Positions 37,268-45,331 of a stretch of DNA of 64,000 nucleotides are shown here, in pieces (position 1 is the stretch's first letter; every line of letters starts with the position of its first letter). The stretch is from Mesohalobacter halotolerans (lineage in GTDB: Bacteria; Bacteroidota; Bacteroidia; Flavobacteriales; Flavobacteriaceae): positions 1-64,000 of the forward strand of contig NZ_SWMU01000001.1 in the NCBI RefSeq assembly GCF_006120725.1, written 5' to 3'. The translations under genes were made by a program, and so were the position numbers. Below the pieces are notes generated by a model, which saw only the letters and a list, made by a program, of their open reading frames with translations, ran no database searches and was not told the origin of the DNA.

Positions 37268-37360
37268 ATGAAACACTTAATTATATGTTTCCTGTTAAAT
37301 GCTGAGGGTAAAACAAAAACGCTGAGTATTACAGGAAAAATTAAAATTGATGGCGGTTGA
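37268..37360 (+). pseudogene. Remnant 5' end of a secreted-protein gene
   Basis: A 30-codon frame beginning MKHLIICFLL, which looks like a signal peptide start, followed by a short stretch with LSITGKI and a stop. The fragment resembles the first residues of a surface protein (possibly one with a carboxypeptidase-regulatory-like domain). No continuation of it was found before the IS at 37416. A promoter-like block similar to those upstream of two other genes in this window precedes it (37211-37255), which suggests a formerly expressed gene. Confidence 0.4.
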
Positions 37361-37464
37361 CCATAAACTTCAAATCTAAAAAGTTTAAAACAACAAAAAT
37401 TAATGTTTAACCGAATGACTCGTCCTAAATAATCGAAACAGATTATTAGACTTTAAATATAAGA

Positions 37465-38388
37465 TTAATTCCTTGCATCGATATCGATGCAAGGAATTTT
37501 TGATTTATAGGTTTTCATTTTTATTTCTGATTGCTTGTGCATTTGATTAGGTGTTAGCATATGGTTTGATAAATGAGGTCGTTCTTGATTGTAAATTTCT
37601 ATGCTTTGTTTTATTAACCTCTTTTTCAATTCTATATTCTTCAGTGTTTTACTTATTCCAAACTCCTGTTTTAATATACCATTTACTCTCTCGGCTACAG
37701 CATTTTCATAAGGATCATATTTTTCGGTCATACTAGTCTCTATATTGTTTGTTTCTAGTAGCTTTTGATAGTCGTTTGAACAATACTGTAAACCTCTATC
37801 TGAGTGATGTATTAGTGGCAATGTGTTCTTTGGTTTATTTTTAATTGCCATTTCTAAGGCGTTCAGTAGTCCTTCTACGTTTAAACTATTTGAGAGATTA
37901 AATCCAACGATTTTCTTAGAATAGGCATCGGTTACTAAAGCTAAATAAGATGGATTTTGCCGTGTGCCTACATAGGTTATGTCAGACACCCAGACCTGAT
38001 CCGGTCTTTCTATTGATAGGCTACTCACTTTATTTTTATGCTTTCTGAACCGATGGTGAGAGTCCGTAGTAATATGATAACTTTTACTTGGTTTTATCAG
38101 TAAATGATTGGCTTTAAGTATCCTAAAGAGTTTATCTCTGCCTATGCTTAATTCATTTAGCTGTTCTTGCAATAGGTAATATATTTTCCTGGTACCTATT
38201 CTAGGCATTTTCATACGAACTTCTAAAACCATATCTACAACTTGTTTAGCAATATTTTGCTTTTTAACTAGTCTTTGCTTTGCTCTATAATATACCTGTC
38301 TGTTTACCCCAAGTAATCCACAGGTAGAAACTATTGTTTCTTTGTGCTTTGTTCTGTACTGGTCGATAACTTGGGTACGTAATTTTTT
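37465..38388 (-). CDS. IS3-family transposase OrfB (DDE integrase)
   Basis: The open frame from the slip site (38388) gives about 307 residues; a later ATG at 38232 gives 255. The region after the slip reads KKLRTQVIDQYRTKHKETI, then an HTH_21-like region, then the rve integrase core. The catalytic triad is visible: WVSDITYVG (first Asp), HHSDRGLQYCS (second Asp) and ENAVAERVNGILKQE (Glu). The C-terminal RPH and NH-MLTPN pattern is normal. It is produced as an OrfAB fusion by programmed frameshifting, as expected for IS3. Confidence 0.92.
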   Translation of the reverse strand, partial: KKLRTQVIDQYRTKHKETIVSTCGLLGVNRQVYYRAKQRLVKKQNIAKQVVDMVLEVRMKMPRIGTRKIYYLLQEQLNELSIGRDKLFRILKANHLLIKPSKSYHITTDSHHRFRKHKNKVSSLSIERPDQVWVSDITYVGTRQNPSYLALVTDAYSKKIVGFNLSNSLNVEGLLNALEMAIKNKPKNTLPLIHHSDRGLQYCSNDYQKLLETNNIETSMTEKYDPYENAVAERVNGILKQEFGISKTLKNIELKKRLIKQSIEIYNQERPHLSNHMLTPNQMHKQSEIKMKTYKSKIPCIDIDARN

Positions 38389-38771
38389 CTGATAGGAATA
38401 TCATATTCTTTCTCAGCCATCTCTACCATCATATCGAAGATAATAGCTTTTTTATCTGCACGCTCGGCTAGATGTTCTACTCTGGCTTTTTGTTTTTCAA
38501 GAAGTTTGATCTTTGCCTCTAGCTCTAAGATCTTTTGTTCAGGGGTTTTAGACATTGTAGCTGGTGTTTGATTCTCCCAATCAAAGTTACCATATTTTTT
38601 TAACCAAGAACGTATAGTTGACCCAGCTTGAATACCGTACTTGCTCAAGGCTTGTGTTCTAGTAAGTAATCCTTGTTCTATTTCGTGAACAACTTGTAAT
38701 TTAAATGAAAGCGTGTAGTCTTTTTGGGTTCGCTTTACATACCCTTTGTTTGTTGATGATTCCATATACAC
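38331..38771 (-). CDS. IS3-family transposase OrfA (helix-turn-helix and leucine zipper)
   Basis: 146 aa. Residues about 15-70 form an HTH (LSFKLQVVHEIEQGLLTRTQALSKYGI), and 80-120 form a coiled coil (ILELEAKIKLLEKQKARVEHL) used for dimerisation. Its frame ends at a TAG inside OrfB's coding region, after the slip site. OrfA alone normally represses transposition. Confidence 0.92.
   Translation of the reverse strand: MYMESSTNKGYVKRTQKDYTLSFKLQVVHEIEQGLLTRTQALSKYGIQAGSTIRSWLKKYGNFDWENQTPATMSKTPEQKILELEAKIKLLEKQKARVEHLAERADKKAIIFDMMVEMAEKEYDIPIRKNYVPKLSTSTEQSTKKQ
38382..38388 (-). promoter_or_regulatory. Programmed -1 ribosomal frameshift site A_AAA_AAT
   Basis: On the minus strand the OrfA codons AGA AAA AAT contain the heptamer A AAA AAT. 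Slipping back one base changes the frame to AAA TTA, giving KKLRT at the start of OrfB. The downstream reading is in the frame of the catalytic domain. This matches the X XXY YYZ pattern used by IS3 elements. No stimulatory hairpin was checked. Confidence 0.8.
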
Positions 38772-38817
38772 TCGATTTTAGTGTATCAATATATTAGGAC
38801 GGGACAGAATAGCCAAA

Positions 38818-38847
38818 AAAAAGCTCGCCTTCATTGACGAGCTTTTT
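38818..38847 (-). terminator. Rho-independent terminator of the lipoprotein gene beside the IS
   Basis: Stem AAAAAGCTCG / CGAGCTTTTT with a loop of 10 bases. On the minus strand it is followed by a run of T. It lies about 20 bases after the lipoprotein stop, immediately next to the IS right end. Confidence 0.85.
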
Positions 38848-38869
38848 TTATTTTTCATACACCTGTTTT

Positions 38870-39643
38870 CTACCAACTCACATCAAAACTTACCCCATTA
38901 TCTAAGGTTATGGTGGCTGTCTGATTACCATTAAAGACTACAGTAGCACCTCTTGTGACGATGTTTCCGTTAGGAAGCGTTGCAGAAAAATCAACGTCAA
39001 ATGTGCCAGACACAATCTGTTGTGTTGATTTTGACACGACAATATCAGTAGAACCATAAATTAATAAGGTATTCATACTGTTTTGGTTGCCAACATTAGA
39101 TTGTATAAACCCATCTCTGGTATGGTTGGCATTATAAACCCATTCTGTCGAAGAAGGCTCAATGCCTGTAATAAAAAACTCGTGAGTTCTCAACATATCT
39201 TTAGATAAATTTGGTCCATCAAATTCCAGACTTCCATTAGCTTCTGAATCAAAACTCACACTATTATTTTGAGCATCGCAATTTAATGTCCAGGTCCAAT
39301 TGGTTTGAACAGACCAACTTCTGGAACCAACCGTATTAGAGTTTTCAAAACTGTTGGATACTGTTTGGTTACAATTTACGGCGCTTAAGTCCATAGCCAT
39401 AGTAGCGTTTTGTTCATTTGATCTGCCCGCAGTATTGTTGTTTAAACTTTCAGCTGTGGTTTGGAGGTCTACTACAATACCACCTTCATATACAAGAGAA
39501 GATTTTAAGATTTCTTGAACCTCTTCATCAGATACAGAAGATTCAATACTTGAACTATCGTCATCTGAGCAGCTTGACATTACAAAGCTACTTAAGCTCA
39601 AAATCAAAAATGTTTTGATAAAAAATTTGCTTGTTGTTTTCAT
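38870..39643 (-). CDS. Surface lipoprotein with acidic export signal, uncharacterised
   Basis: 257 aa with a lipoprotein signal (SSC at residues 22-25) followed by CSDDDSSS, the acidic/serine motif that sends lipoproteins to the cell surface in Bacteroidota. The rest is beta-rich with Asn/Thr/Ser-rich, Trp-containing stretches (SWSVQTNWTWTLNC). No known domain was recognised. Upstream on the minus strand (39717-39701) is CCACTTCACCCTAATTA, which resembles the half-site in the divergent promoter at 42756. Terminator directly downstream. Confidence 0.72.
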   Translation of the reverse strand: MKTTSKFFIKTFLILSLSSFVMSSCSDDDSSSIESSVSDEEVQEILKSSLVYEGGIVVDLQTTAESLNNNTAGRSNEQNATMAMDLSAVNCNQTVSNSFENSNTVGSRSWSVQTNWTWTLNCDAQNNSVSFDSEANGSLEFDGPNLSKDMLRTHEFFITGIEPSSTEWVYNANHTRDGFIQSNVGNQNSMNTLLIYGSTDIVVSKSTQQIVSGTFDVDFSATLPNGNIVTRGATVVFNGNQTATITLDNGVSFDVSW

Positions 39644-39743
39644 AGGTTTAAATTTTTAAAGTTTAATCAAAAATAAATGGATATCAACTTTTAAAATTTG
39701 TAATTAGGGTGAAGTGGAAATTTTTAGGTTTTAAACTGACATA

Positions 39744-40505
39744 TCATCGCCCTAGCCAAGTTTTAAACTCTGAGGCTTTAGCTTTGCTTACAATAATGTC
39801 TTGAGGGCTTTCTGTTTTCATTTTTATTTTTAAGCGCCCATTAAAATAATACCGAATGTCTTCAATATGTTGGCGTTGAATGATGTATTGCCGGTTGGCT
39901 CTATAAAAATCATCGGGGTTGAGCTGTTTTTCTACCTGCTCTAAACTCTCTTGCCATTTGTAAGATTTAGCAGTATTGGTAGCGAGATATACACCGTCAT
40001 CTGCAGTATAGAAAAACACAATATCTCTACTGTTTATCGGAAGTAAGCGATCTTGAAAACTCACCAAAAACGTTTTTTTATAGGTTTGTTTAGTCTTGAT
40101 ATCCTCAAACAAAAACTGCAATTTTTCATTTTGCGCTAGGGCTTGTCCTGTTTGATAAGTTTTGAGCTTTTGTAGGGCTTGCTTGATATCATCACTGGCG
40201 TAAGGTTTCAAAATATAATCGATCCCGTGATGTTTAAACGCATCCAGGGCATATTGATTATAGGCAGTAACAAATACAATAGGAATTCTAGTATCAATGT
40301 CTTTTAAAATTGAAAAACTTAAATCATCGGCCAATTGAATATCTGAAAATATGGCATCTACAGTCGGGTGTGTTTTTAATGCTTTTTCTGTTTCAGACTT
40401 ATCTTGACATATCCCAACAATTTTGACCTCTGAGTCAACTGCGTTTAAGGTTTGACTCAGGAGTTTTGCACTGGCATCTTCATCTTCAATAATGAGTATA
40501 TTCAT
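39744..40505 (-). CDS. LytTR-family response regulator
   Basis: 253 aa. The receiver domain (1-120) has the acidic cluster EDEDA at 7-11, the phospho-acceptor Asp55 in FSDIQLAD, and the Thr/Lys switch residues in FVTAYNQ and YILKPY. The LytTR DNA-binding domain covers about 150-250 (SFQDRLLPINSRDIVFF and FYRANRQYIIQRQHI). LytTR proteins bind direct or inverted repeat sites as dimers. It is 13 bases downstream of the sensor kinase, so the two are one operon. Confidence 0.93.
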   Translation of the reverse strand: MNILIIEDEDASAKLLSQTLNAVDSEVKIVGICQDKSETEKALKTHPTVDAIFSDIQLADDLSFSILKDIDTRIPIVFVTAYNQYALDAFKHHGIDYILKPYASDDIKQALQKLKTYQTGQALAQNEKLQFLFEDIKTKQTYKKTFLVSFQDRLLPINSRDIVFFYTADDGVYLATNTAKSYKWQESLEQVEKQLNPDDFYRANRQYIIQRQHIEDIRYYFNGRLKIKMKTESPQDIIVSKAKASEFKTWLGR

Positions 40506-40518
40506 AATTATGGAGGGT

Positions 40519-41535
40519 TTAAAGGCTTAAGGGCAGACCCACGGAAAAGGTTTCATTTTGTTTTTGTATGATTACACTGTTTTGCTGAGACCATTGTGCT
40601 CGTTTTTGTAAACTACTCAATCCAAAATTTTCACCTTTGACCGGATTTTGTTTGGGTTGTAGATTATGCTCAACCCAGACGTAATTGTCTTTGTTAAATA
40701 TATTAATCTTTAAAGGCTTATCTTTTTTAATCACATTGTGTTTTAAAGCATTTTCAAGTAAAGTTTGCAAGCCCATACTGAGCACTTTTTTCTCATAAGC
40801 CTGAATATCCAGTTTAAAGTTGACTTCAAAAGCCTCACCATATCTCAATTTTTGAAGTTTGATAAAAGCTTCTACAAACTCAATATCGTCTTTAAGTGTC
40901 ACCAAATCGGGTTGGTCGGTTAGACTTTGTCTGAAAATTTTAGACATATAGCTGATGTAATCTGTGGCTTTCTCGGGTTTTTCTGCTACAATTGAAGACA
41001 AACTGTTTAAAGTGTTAAAAAAGAAGTGCGGATTAATTTGATTTTTTAACTGTTGGTGTTGAGCTGTTTTGGTTTCTAATTCTAATTGATGAATACGTTT
41101 TTGTTTGTTTTGGGTTTCTTGATTAAGTATTAAAATCTTAAAAACCAAGATAATTAATGCGACAGACAAAGCATATCTCGCTATATAACCAAAAGCAATA
41201 ATGGGTTTTCTCGTAAATTCAAATAATTCAATATGAATCTTGTAATTAAAAATGACTATGATGAAAAACAGAATGACATTAAAAAGAATCAGAGACCAGA
41301 TAGAATCTTTTAGCTTAAGTCTGCGGCTTCGGTAGGCATAAAAATTGAGGACAAAAACCACAAAGCAAAACAAAATATGAGTAATATACTGATACCAAAA
41401 TTCATCTAAAGAATTAAACTGAAAGCGACTCAAGCGCTGAGGTCTTAAACTTAAAATCAATTTTGATACATTAAAAAGACTAGCTATGAGCCATGACGAA
41501 AGGCTTACATAAAGCCATTGTTTTTTAGTTAACAT
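40519..41535 (-). CDS. LytS-type sensor histidine kinase (His_kinase family)
   Basis: 338 aa, four predicted membrane segments in residues 8-140, a short coiled coil (about 145-165), then the His_kinase domain. The phospho-acceptor region NQINPHFFFNTLNSL is clear near residue 170, and the HATPase region has ENALKHNVIK. The 5TM/7TM ligand domain is absent, so the sensing surface is the short membrane part. It pairs with the LytTR regulator 13 bases downstream. The stimulus is unknown; a neighbouring lipoprotein may provide input. Confidence 0.92.
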   Translation of the reverse strand: MLTKKQWLYVSLSSWLIASLFNVSKLILSLRPQRLSRFQFNSLDEFWYQYITHILFCFVVFVLNFYAYRSRRLKLKDSIWSLILFNVILFFIIVIFNYKIHIELFEFTRKPIIAFGYIARYALSVALIILVFKILILNQETQNKQKRIHQLELETKTAQHQQLKNQINPHFFFNTLNSLSSIVAEKPEKATDYISYMSKIFRQSLTDQPDLVTLKDDIEFVEAFIKLQKLRYGEAFEVNFKLDIQAYEKKVLSMGLQTLLENALKHNVIKKDKPLKINIFNKDNYVWVEHNLQPKQNPVKGENFGLSSLQKRAQWSQQNSVIIQKQNETFSVGLPLSL

Positions 41536-41633
41536 ATTGCCTTTTCAGTCAAAAGTATAAAATAATAAAATGGGATTGAGCTCAATACTCCTTGAAGTGG
41601 ATAAAATGCACGCTAAAACGTCTTATTAGAAAA

Positions 41634-42701
41634 TTAAAGCTTATTGAGCAATAACTCATCGGTATCGCCGTCTGAACTTGTATCAATGAGTGAAAGTGTT
41701 ACCCCATTATCAAAACTTACAACTTCCCAATCGTCATCCATGTCTCCAAAATCAGAATCGTCAAAATCTAAATCGAATATGATCACATTATCTTCAACGC
41801 TAGCGGTCCATTGACCAACCACCTCAAAATCTTGATCCACATCGTCGTCATCAGCAATGATGCTGTTGTTTTCTTCAAATCTGAAGACATAGTCTGTAAA
41901 GTCAAATATCTCTTCCCCATCACTCGTTAAACCCGATACTATAAAGTCGCCATCAGTCACAAAAGTGATAAATGCATTTAAATTAACGGGATCGCCACCA
42001 CCTGGATCATCATCAGCAACATTGTTAAATAGTAAAGGCTCAAAACAATTTGAAGATAGACCATTGAATGTGATGTTAAACTCATCATTGGAGTTAATCA
42101 ACTGAGTTGTGCCTTCAACATCAGCTTCAATGGGGTATTCAAGCTGATAGAAAAACCCATTTTGACTTAAGTCTTCTAAAAAGTTGAAAAGCTGAGCGCG
42201 ATTATTAATCGTTTGTGTATCTATAAATGTATTAGAAAGGTCAAAAAATTGGAGAGAAATTGGAAAAACAATCTCTACACAATTCACTTCGTCTGAAGCA
42301 TTTAAACTTTGTAAAAATTGAGAAAGCTCACTTTCTGAATTGATAGTTTGTGAATTATAATTGACTGTTGAAACAGATGCTGGAAAATTTAAATCGATTT
42401 CATCTTCAATAGGCGTGGCTTCTAGCACGTCAATCAAGTTTTGATAATCTGTGATGTTATCCAAGTTGATATTAGTTGTAGAATTAACGGTAACTTCAAA
42501 CGGAAAATCTACTGAAATTTTACTAGAATTATCAATAAAATTATCAAACGCAGTCGGGTTTTGCGTGAGTCGTTTGAGGTTTTGGGTCAATGCAGAATTT
42601 ACACTCAAACCGTTTTCGTTATTGACGATTTCAGTATCTTCTTCGCTTTGGCAAGCGATAAGCATTAAGAGGAAAAAAAATAAAAGGTAACTTTTCATCA
42701 T
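41634..42701 (-). CDS. Lipoprotein with duplicated secreted domains
   Basis: About 355 aa from the ATG at 42701 (a reading from 42731 would add ten residues before the signal peptide). Lipobox region LMLIAC, with no acidic cluster directly after Cys other than QSEEDTE. Residues about 35-215 contain two related stretches (FPFEVTVNSTTNI and FPISLQFFDLSNTF) with -LINS-type motifs. The C-terminal 110 residues contain DFTDYVFRFE and DDDWEVVSFDNGVTLSL, matching the DUF-like domain of the 155-aa lipoprotein at 45332. Divergent from the T9SS gene, sharing a promoter region with a perfect inverted repeat. Confidence 0.72.
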   Translation of the reverse strand: MMKSYLLFFFLLMLIACQSEEDTEIVNNENGLSVNSALTQNLKRLTQNPTAFDNFIDNSSKISVDFPFEVTVNSTTNINLDNITDYQNLIDVLEATPIEDEIDLNFPASVSTVNYNSQTINSESELSQFLQSLNASDEVNCVEIVFPISLQFFDLSNTFIDTQTINNRAQLFNFLEDLSQNGFFYQLEYPIEADVEGTTQLINSNDEFNITFNGLSSNCFEPLLFNNVADDDPGGGDPVNLNAFITFVTDGDFIVSGLTSDGEEIFDFTDYVFRFEENNSIIADDDDVDQDFEVVGQWTASVEDNVIIFDLDFDDSDFGDMDDDWEVVSFDNGVTLSLIDTSSDGDTDELLLNKL

Positions 42702-42755
42702 ATGATATTCAAATTTAATGATATTTCTCATATACAGAACATTTCAAAAGAGTTT

Positions 42756-42774
42756 CACCCTAATAAGTAGGGTG
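42756..42774. promoter_or_regulatory. Inverted repeat CACCCTA-N5-TAGGGTG in divergent promoter region
   Basis: A perfect 7-bp inverted repeat with 5-base spacer, placed between the divergent lipoprotein gene (42701, minus) and T9SS gene (42822, plus). Such symmetry is typical of an operator for a dimeric regulator. Nearby regulator genes are LytTR (39744), Crp/Fnr (44414) and ECF sigma (46204). The binding protein is not known. Confidence 0.55.
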
Positions 42775-42804
42775 TTTTTGTTTAAAATTGTTTTGTAACT
42801 GAAT
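42765..42804 (+). promoter_or_regulatory. Bipartite upstream motif, copy A
   Basis: AAGTAGGGT, then 13 bases, then ATTGTTTTGTAACTGAAT. The same two blocks with exactly the same 13-base gap occur at 46120-46159 upstream of the sigma-factor gene, with 25 of 27 outside positions identical. It overlaps the right arm of the inverted repeat at 42756 and ends 17 bases before the ATG of the T9SS gene, so it probably includes that gene's promoter. Confidence 0.55.
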
Positions 42805-42821
42805 CCGATAACTTTTTAATT

Positions 42822-44381
42822 ATGAAACTTTTTACGCTTCTTTTTTCATTATTGAGCTTTTCTTTAATTACAGCTCAGAACATCAATTGGGAAAAACTCG
42901 ATATAGACAATGCTCTTGGCAAAGCCACAACTGTAGATAATCAAGGGAATGTCATTACTGTTGGTGCCGGACCAATGAATACAAACTCTGCAGGTGTTTT
43001 TGTTAAAAAATATGATGCCAATGGAACCTTACTTTTTGAGAGCTTTGAAACTGCTATCCAGCAGCAGACCTCGGGCGTTTTAGAACAAGCCAGACCGCTT
43101 GAAGTCATTACCGATAGTCAAGATAATATTATTGTAGTTGGATTTCGCTTTCACACCGATAATACAACTTGCCCTCTACCACCTTGTATTGTGACGCGCT
43201 CCAATAAGATATGGAAATTTAGTCCAACAGGACAGCTTATTTTTAATAAAACTTTTGACGATCACGGGCGCGGTGCCTTTGTTGGTGTAGATAGCAATGA
43301 TAATATTTTTGTGAATGGAACAGGTCTAATTACCGACACAAATAATGACACAGAATTTGGCACTATTTTAATCAAATTGGCTCCTGATGGCACAACGCTT
43401 TTTACAGATGTTCGGGATGTTGTAGGCACTGGAAATAGTATTGAAATGGGTGTAATGGATATGGGTAATAATTTTGTCGCAGTGGCCAATGTCACTACTT
43501 TCGATACCAAATTAACAGCTTGGGATGCTAGCGGAAACTTGCTCTGGACTGTTACTTTAGATGATAGTATAGACACTTTAAAAAGTATAAGCGTTGATGA
43601 AACAACCAACGACACCTATATTTTAGCAGATAGTTTTCCACCCAATCCTATCGTTTCTAAAATTGATAGCAATGGTAATATCGTTTATACCCAAACTTAC
43701 AGCTTAGGTGAACAAGTCGTTTCTAATGGACTTGAATTCATTAATAGCAATCAACTGGTTTTTGCATCAGCAACTTGGTCAGATTTAGGAAATGATTCAA
43801 CACTACATACAAATGTAATCAATACTTCAGATGGATCTGTAGCTCAAAATACGACTTACACTTTAGCACAAAATTTATCTCGAGTTAGAGCTTTAGAAGT
43901 TCATCCTAGCAATGGCAGTTATTATGTTGGAATAAACTCTACAACCAATGGTGGCATGCCATCTTCAGGGACTTTACACGCTTATAATATCAATTCTAAT
44001 AACGAATGGCACGCCACTTACAATGCATCTAATGACATTAGAGCTTTAGCCGTGAGTGTCAATAATGAAGTTTATTTAATGACCGATAATCAATGGAATT
44101 TAGCACAGTTTTCTACTACACTATCTCAAGATGATTTTCAAACTGAACACTTCAAACTTTACCCCAATCCTGTCCGACAAGAATTGTTTATAAGTTCAAT
44201 TGATAATACTGAGCTCAAAAGCATTCAAATTTATGATGTGTTTGGTAAAATGATTTGGAATACGAATACGGTTAAGAATATATCAGGCATAAACTTTTCT
44301 AAATATGAAAATGGTGTTTATTTTGTAAAGTTAAATACTAAAACTGGTAAAGCCCAAACCCATAAAATTATAAAACAATAA
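42822..44381 (+). CDS. Secreted beta-propeller-like protein with type A T9SS sorting domain
   Basis: 519 aa with a signal peptide (1-18). Residues about 25-430 carry repeated NxxGN-I/V-xxxG and DSNGNI-type motifs (for example DNQGNVITVGAG and DSQDNIIVVGFR), consistent with a WD/SBBP-like propeller. The C-terminal 75 residues form a T9SS type A sorting domain: LYPNPVRQELFI, then IQIYDVFGKMI, then YENGVYFVKLNT and a KIIKQ end. It should be exported through T9SS and attached or released at the surface. The function of the propeller is unknown. Confidence 0.88.
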   Translation: MKLFTLLFSLLSFSLITAQNINWEKLDIDNALGKATTVDNQGNVITVGAGPMNTNSAGVFVKKYDANGTLLFESFETAIQQQTSGVLEQARPLEVITDSQDNIIVVGFRFHTDNTTCPLPPCIVTRSNKIWKFSPTGQLIFNKTFDDHGRGAFVGVDSNDNIFVNGTGLITDTNNDTEFGTILIKLAPDGTTLFTDVRDVVGTGNSIEMGVMDMGNNFVAVANVTTFDTKLTAWDASGNLLWTVTLDDSIDTLKSISVDETTNDTYILADSFPPNPIVSKIDSNGNIVYTQTYSLGEQVVSNGLEFINSNQLVFASATWSDLGNDSTLHTNVINTSDGSVAQNTTYTLAQNLSRVRALEVHPSNGSYYVGINSTTNGGMPSSGTLHAYNINSNNEWHATYNASNDIRALAVSVNNEVYLMTDNQWNLAQFSTTLSQDDFQTEHFKLYPNPVRQELFISSIDNTELKSIQIYDVFGKMIWNTNTVKNISGINFSKYENGVYFVKLNTKTGKAQTHKIIKQ

Positions 44382-44413
44382 AATTTGATGGCGTTTTTAA
44401 GCAATAAAACATC

Positions 44414-45040
44414 ATGAGGCAAAGTAAAGATAAACTAACTTTTTTAAGTCCGGATTTAGCAAATACGATTTTAGAGTTGTCTAATATTAAAGCGTTTCCC
44501 AAAGGCAGTGTAATACTAAAGGAAAACCAATACATCAAGACCTTACCTATTCTCATAGATGGTCTTATTAAAGTCTATGCCCATTATGATGATAAAGAGT
44601 TGCTGCTATATTATATTCAAGAATCTCAAAGCTGTATCATGACGTTTTATGCGTCATTAGAAAATACTTCTAGTAAAGTTACAGCAATAACAGAGGAAGA
44701 CTCAAAACTCATATTACTCCCGATTAGGCATTTAGCAAACTTGATTAAAGATTTTCCGGAATTTAATGAATTATTTTACAATCAATTTAATCTTAGATAT
44801 GTTGAGCTCATCGAAAGATTAGGCCATCTGCTAGTAGACAATTTGGATAAAAGACTATACGATCATTTAAAAAATAAGTCAGATTTAACAAAGAGTACAT
44901 CAATTATAATCAGCCACAATCAACTTGCCAAAGAACTAGGAACGGCGCGAGAGGTTGTGTCAAGAACCTTAAAAAAACTTGAAAAGGCTCATAAAATCAC
45001 TCAAAATTCTGGTGAAATAAAAATTGTTGGATCCTGGTGA
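44414..45040 (+). CDS. Crp/Fnr-family transcriptional regulator
   Basis: 208 aa. The N-terminal cyclic-nucleotide-binding-type barrel covers about 20-115, without the Arg/Ser residues of a typical cAMP pocket and without an Fnr-type Cys cluster. The winged-helix HTH spans about 160-205, with NQLAKELGTAREVVSRTLKKLEK as the recognition helix. It starts 32 bases after the T9SS gene. A GTGA-N6-TCAC palindrome sits on its own stop codon and in front of the next gene, so it likely controls that gene. Confidence 0.9.
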   Translation: MRQSKDKLTFLSPDLANTILELSNIKAFPKGSVILKENQYIKTLPILIDGLIKVYAHYDDKELLLYYIQESQSCIMTFYASLENTSSKVTAITEEDSKLILLPIRHLANLIKDFPEFNELFYNQFNLRYVELIERLGHLLVDNLDKRLYDHLKNKSDLTKSTSIIISHNQLAKELGTAREVVSRTLKKLEKAHKITQNSGEIKIVGSW

Positions 45041-45050
45041 CCTTAGTCAC
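45037..45050. promoter_or_regulatory. Crp/Fnr-type operator, GTGACCTTAGTCAC
   Basis: A perfect inverted repeat. Its TGA-N6-TCA core has the same spacing as Crp/Fnr sites. It overlaps the regulator's stop codon and lies 66 bases before the DUF2892 start. Confidence 0.6.
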
Positions 45051-45115
45051 TGCATACAATTCCTAAACTTATTATTTTTACATAAAATAACATTAACCTT
45101 TTAAATTGAATTGAG

Positions 45116-45325
45116 ATGAAAAAAAACATGGGTTCAGCAGACAAAATTATTAGAATTATAATCGCTGCAGTAGTCGCTGTTCTGTATTTTACAGGAACAA
45201 TTTCAGGAACATTAGGTATTGTACTTCTCGTTTTGGCTGGAATATTTGTATTGACCAGCTTGGTAAGTTTTTGCCCACTTTATGCCCCATTTGGGATAAA
45301 AACCTGTTCTTTGAAAAAAAAATAA
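45116..45325 (+). CDS. DUF2892 small membrane protein
   Basis: 69 aa with two membrane segments (about 10-30 and 35-55). The start KKNMGSADKIIRIIIA and the loop with SFCPLYAPFGI are typical of DUF2892 (YgaP C-terminal-like) proteins, often found fused or adjacent to rhodaneses. The C-terminal CPLYAPFG-x-KTCS has two cysteines that might act in sulfur handling. A Crp/Fnr regulator is directly upstream and its likely operator lies between them. Confidence 0.85.
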   Translation: MKKNMGSADKIIRIIIAAVVAVLYFTGTISGTLGIVLLVLAGIFVLTSLVSFCPLYAPFGIKTCSLKKK

Positions 45326-45331
45326 TATGTT

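Larger units (their letters stand above)
37416..38806 (-). mobile_element. Complete IS3-family (IS150-type) insertion sequence
   Basis: 1391 bp. The left end begins TGACTCGTCCTAA and the right end, read inward on the minus strand, begins TGTCCCGTCCTAA, giving imperfect terminal inverted repeats that start with TG. The bases flanking both ends are GAA, a 3-bp direct duplication typical of this group. Inside are OrfA and OrfB in overlapping frames joined by a -1 slip site. Both ends and the DDE residues are intact, so the element looks recent and possibly active. It sits beside the terminator at 38818 and interrupts no complete gene. Confidence 0.92.

Noticed and set aside
38232-38388. OrfB starting only at its internal ATG at 38232
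   Set aside because: The open frame upstream contains a typical N-terminal region and a slip site, so OrfAB fusion is more likely.
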